From NCBI RefSeq assembly GCF_014637725.1, contig NZ_BMFC01000003.1, positions 62,001 to 126,000 of the forward strand: a DNA stretch of 64,000 nucleotides. Direction: 5' to 3'. The notes below the pieces were generated by a model. That model made no database searches and was not told where the DNA came from. It saw only the letters and a program-made list of their open reading frames with translations. Numbering within the stretch: position 1 is the stretch's first letter; the number at the start of each line of letters is the position of its first letter. The stretch is from Marivita lacus (lineage in GTDB: Bacteria; Pseudomonadota; Alphaproteobacteria; Rhodobacterales; Rhodobacteraceae). Positions 61,814 to 64,000 of the stretch are shown here, one piece after another. The translations under genes were made by a program, and so were the position numbers.

Positions 61814-62289
61814 TCATCCCTGAGGCGGACAATGGCATCCACCTCGACCGCCGCATTGCCGGGCAGGCCAGCGACACCGACAGCGGTTCTGGCGTGCCAG
61901 CCCGCCTCGCCGAAACAGGCGATGAACAGTTCGGTGGCACCGTTGATGACCTGCGGGCTGGCACCAAAGCCGGGCACGCAGTTCACGAAGCCCCCCAGCC
62001 GCAAGACACAGGACACGCGGTCCAGATCGCCGTCGCACGCCTCCTTGAGCCGGTAGAGCAGATTCAGCGCGCAAATCTGGGCCGCCTTCTGCGCCTCTGC
62101 GATGGCGTCGGCCGTATCCGCGACGGGTCCGACATGGGTGACCGCGCCGCCCCATTCGCAGATCTGACCGGACAGGTAGACCACCGATCCGTCCCTTCGA
62201 TAGGGAAGGAACTGGCCACGCGGGGTCCAGTCCGGGGGCAGGGCAAGGCCCATGTCATGCAGGCTTGTTTCAGCTTGGGATACCATCAT
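61810..62289 (-). CDS. RidA (YjgF/YER057c/UK114) family protein
   Basis: 159 residues, from ATG 62289 (a second ATG follows at once). Segments FLPYRRDGSVVYLSGQICEWGG, QICALNLLYRLKEACDGDLDRVSCVLRLGGFVNC and EVDAIVRL match the atypical, longer RidA-like class. Such proteins hydrolyse reactive enamine/imine intermediates or act in related roles; the Arg that typical RidA uses near the C-terminus is not in the standard place, so deaminase activity is uncertain. Confidence 0.82.
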   Translation of the reverse strand: MMVSQAETSLHDMGLALPPDWTPRGQFLPYRRDGSVVYLSGQICEWGGAVTHVGPVADTADAIAEAQKAAQICALNLLYRLKEACDGDLDRVSCVLRLGGFVNCVPGFGASPQVINGATELFIACFGEAGWHARTAVGVAGLPGNAAVEVDAIVRLRDD

Positions 62290-62460
62290 GCGGAATACTA
62301 GCGTGTTTGTGATGCCCGAGCCAGAGAGCACAGCGCGTCCGTGAACCTGGCATCTGTTTCTTTCCGCTTGGAATTTGGGCAGATCGGGCAGCCTCACGCA
62401 TGCGACGCTGACCGAAACGCCAAACTTGCGAGCAAATGGGCATCGGCCTAATGATGGCTC

Positions 62461-63570
62461 ATGCAGGTGCTCGATTTTTCTCACGACCCGTGGCTTGTTC
62501 TCGCCTCGCTTCTGGTGGCGATGATGGCTGGCTTTACCGGGCTCTCGCTGTCCCGCGGATTGTCGACACGCAGCGTGACCTATCAGAAAGTGCTGATCGT
62601 GCTGTCGGCCATTTCGCTGGGGGGCGGCATCTGGTCGATGCACTTCGTGGCGATGCTGGGTCTGCAATTGCCGATCCTGTTCTACTATGACGCGGTCATC
62701 ACGCTGGCGTCGGCACTTGTGGCCATTCTGGTTGTCGGGGTGGCGCTGCTCATCCTGCATTTCTGGAAACGCACGCGGTATACGCTGGTCCTGTCGGGAA
62801 TGATCGTCGGGCTGGGGGTGGTGGCGATGCACTACCTCGGGATGTCGGCGATGCAGCTTTGCAAGGCGGTCTACACGCCCATGGGGATCGCGTTTGCGAC
62901 GGTGGCGTCCTGCCTGCTCTGCGTGATCGCCTTTGCCGTGGCGTATGGCAGGCGCACGCAGCGCAACATCGTGATCGGCACGGTGATCTTTGGCTTTGCG
63001 GTGTTCGCGGTGCATTTCGCGGCCATCGCCGGGACCAGCTTTGTTGCCGTCGAGACACAGACCGAGGTTGGCCCGCTCATCAGCAACGAGATGATGGCGA
63101 TTGGCGTGGTGCTGACCAGCTTCGTGCTCTGTGGCGCGTTCCTGCTGAGCGGTGTGACATTTCTGGCACCTCCGGAACCCGAGGCGGTCGCGGGAGCTGT
63201 TGCCGAAATGCCAGACGTCATCGTGATCCCAACAGCCTCCAAACGGCAGATCCCCTACCAGAAGGATGGGCAGACGCGGTTTGTCGATCCGGCCTCGGTG
63301 GCGGTGATCCGGGCCGAGGGGCATTACACGCATCTCTATACAAGGGACGAGCAGTTATTCTGTGCCTGGTCGATCACCGAGGCCGAGAAGCGGCTGACAC
63401 CCGGGCCGTTCATCCGCACGCATCGCAGCTACCTGATCAACCCCGAACACGTATCCGGCTTCGAACGGATGAAGGACAACGGCGTGTGCTATTTCGAGAC
63501 CGCCAATCTGGGCAAGGTCCCCGTGAGTCGATCCCGCCTCAAACCCGTGCGGGACTCCCTCGGACTGTGA
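62461..63570 (+). CDS. coxC: MHYT-domain membrane sensor with LytTR DNA-binding domain (CoxC-like)
   Basis: 369 residues. About seven hydrophobic helices (about 10-235) with MHYT-type motifs WSMHFVAM, AMHYLGM and VHFAA, thought to bind metal or gas ligands. A C-terminal LytTR domain follows (about 270-369: IRAEGHYTHLYTRDEQLFCAWSI, FIRTHRSYLIN, VPVSRSRLKPVRDSL). This membrane-bound MHYT-LytTR arrangement is that of CoxC/CoxH in CO-oxidising Oligotropha, and a coxM-like gene follows 135 bases downstream. Thus a CO-responsive regulator is likely (inference). Confidence 0.85.
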   Translation: MQVLDFSHDPWLVLASLLVAMMAGFTGLSLSRGLSTRSVTYQKVLIVLSAISLGGGIWSMHFVAMLGLQLPILFYYDAVITLASALVAILVVGVALLILHFWKRTRYTLVLSGMIVGLGVVAMHYLGMSAMQLCKAVYTPMGIAFATVASCLLCVIAFAVAYGRRTQRNIVIGTVIFGFAVFAVHFAAIAGTSFVAVETQTEVGPLISNEMMAIGVVLTSFVLCGAFLLSGVTFLAPPEPEAVAGAVAEMPDVIVIPTASKRQIPYQKDGQTRFVDPASVAVIRAEGHYTHLYTRDEQLFCAWSITEAEKRLTPGPFIRTHRSYLINPEHVSGFERMKDNGVCYFETANLGKVPVSRSRLKPVRDSLGL

Positions 63571-63573
63571 TGT

Positions 63574-63606
63574 TTCGCATTTCGTGAAATGCGTTCGCAT
63601 TTCGTG
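63574..63606 (+). promoter_or_regulatory. Direct repeats with LytTR spacing upstream of coxM
   Basis: TTCGCATTTCGTG occurs exactly at 63574-63586 and 63594-63606, 20 bases apart (two helical turns), the usual arrangement for LytTR-family binding sites. The first copy also forms an inverted repeat GCATTTC-GT-GAAATGC (63578-63593). It begins four bases after the MHYT-LytTR gene and about 100 bases before coxM. Confidence 0.65.
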
Positions 63607-63705
63607 CAGAAAGCTTCTCTTTCCGGGGAAATTCTGGTGCGACGGCGTGCCACTGCATACGACCTTCTGCCGACATAATCAGAGCGCGGTAGGGGAGGAC
63701 CAGCA

Positions 63706-64000
63706 ATGATACCAGCGGCGTTCGAATATCATCGACCAACGAACATGGACGATGTTATCGCCCTTTTGACCAAACACGGTGATGACGCCCGCGTCATGGC
63801 CGGGGGCCACAGCCTCATCCCGATGATGAAGCTCAGGATGGCGGAGATACCGCACCTGATCGACCTTCAGGACATCGGCGGCTTGCAGGACATCACCATC
63901 CACGGACAGCGCGTGACGCTGGGTGCGATGGTCACGCAGCATGAACTGATCAACCACGCAGCCCTGACCGAGGTCGCACCGATCCTGCGCGAAACCGCGC
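63706..64000 (+). CDS. coxM: Carbon monoxide dehydrogenase medium (FAD) subunit, partial
   Basis: The first 98 residues are in the window; the gene continues past the right edge. ATG 63706 has AGGGGAGG upstream. The FAD-binding signature AGGHSLIPMMKLRM and LIDLQDIGGL, TLGAMVTQHEL match CoxM of aerobic molybdenum CO dehydrogenases and related xanthine-dehydrogenase-type FAD subunits. The CoxC-like neighbour favours CO dehydrogenase. Whether coxS and coxL follow cannot be seen, so form I/form II cannot be judged. Confidence 0.85.
   Translation, partial: MIPAAFEYHRPTNMDDVIALLTKHGDDARVMAGGHSLIPMMKLRMAEIPHLIDLQDIGGLQDITIHGQRVTLGAMVTQHELINHAALTEVAPILRETA

Noticed and set aside
61810-63333. 507-residue minus-strand frame upstream of the RidA-like gene
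   Set aside because: Only the part from 62289 downward is RidA-like. The rest lies antisense to the MHYT-LytTR gene with shadow composition.

Overview
The window is high-GC, tightly packed DNA with many ATGA, GTGA and TGATG gene overlaps. It carries many TRAP and ABC importers, RTX/Hint secreted proteins, a homogentisate pathway, a full uronate pathway, and a CO-dehydrogenase-type gene beside an MHYT-LytTR regulator. This is typical of a marine alphaproteobacterium of the Roseobacter group (Rhodobacteraceae). That placement is inferred from gene content; there is no rRNA here. No tRNA, rRNA, CRISPR array, insertion sequence or prophage was found.

Layout. (1) 1-6190, minus strand: two tandem paralogous secreted Ca-binding proteins. 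The first, a very long RTX protein, runs off the left edge. The second ends in a Hint domain. (2) 6658-15480, minus: a GntR regulator, a spermidine/putrescine-type ABC importer and four enzymes (PuuE-like polysaccharide deacetylase fold, amidase, Asp/Glu-racemase fold, M20 carbamoylase-type amidohydrolase). This looks like uptake and hydrolysis of an amide, ureide or hydantoin. (3) 15590-21642, minus: an RpiR regulator, a DctPQM TRAP importer, a second racemase-fold protein and a metal-dependent amidohydrolase. (4) 21713-33772: a uronate regulon. gntR-kdgK face left; uxaC, a TRAP importer, kdgF, kduI, kduD, uxuB, uxuA and uxaA face right, with paired operators between. (5) 33833-40675: a DctB/DctD-type two-component pair followed by a TAXI-type TRAP importer. 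(6) 40754-42431: a carboxymuconolactone-decarboxylase-family protein and a permease split over two genes. (7) 42633-48558: a FIST sensor protein, a 1321-residue hybrid kinase and a LuxR-type response regulator. (8) 48712-53201: a guanidine-I (ykkC) riboswitch followed by an ABC importer, a GdmH-type guanidine hydrolase and a His-rich small protein. (9) 53214-61149: a MarR regulator and a divergent homogentisate operon (MBL protein, FAD monooxygenase, DUF2783, hmgA, fumarylacetoacetase, a short FadJ-like protein). (10) 61274-64000: a peroxiredoxin, a RidA-like protein, an MHYT-LytTR regulator and the start of coxM.

Most interesting. The guanidine operon has the riboswitch, importer and hydrolase, but where some guanidine operons carry HypA/HypB-like nickel chaperones it has a small protein with eight His in its first 23 residues, translationally overlapped with the hydrolase. 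Also notable: two racemase-fold enzymes lacking both catalytic Cys, a DctD-type activator with GAFAGA instead of GAFTGA, and several clear candidate operators (a 16-bp palindrome, paired 15-bp repeats, RpiR-like pairs, and LytTR-type direct repeats before coxM).
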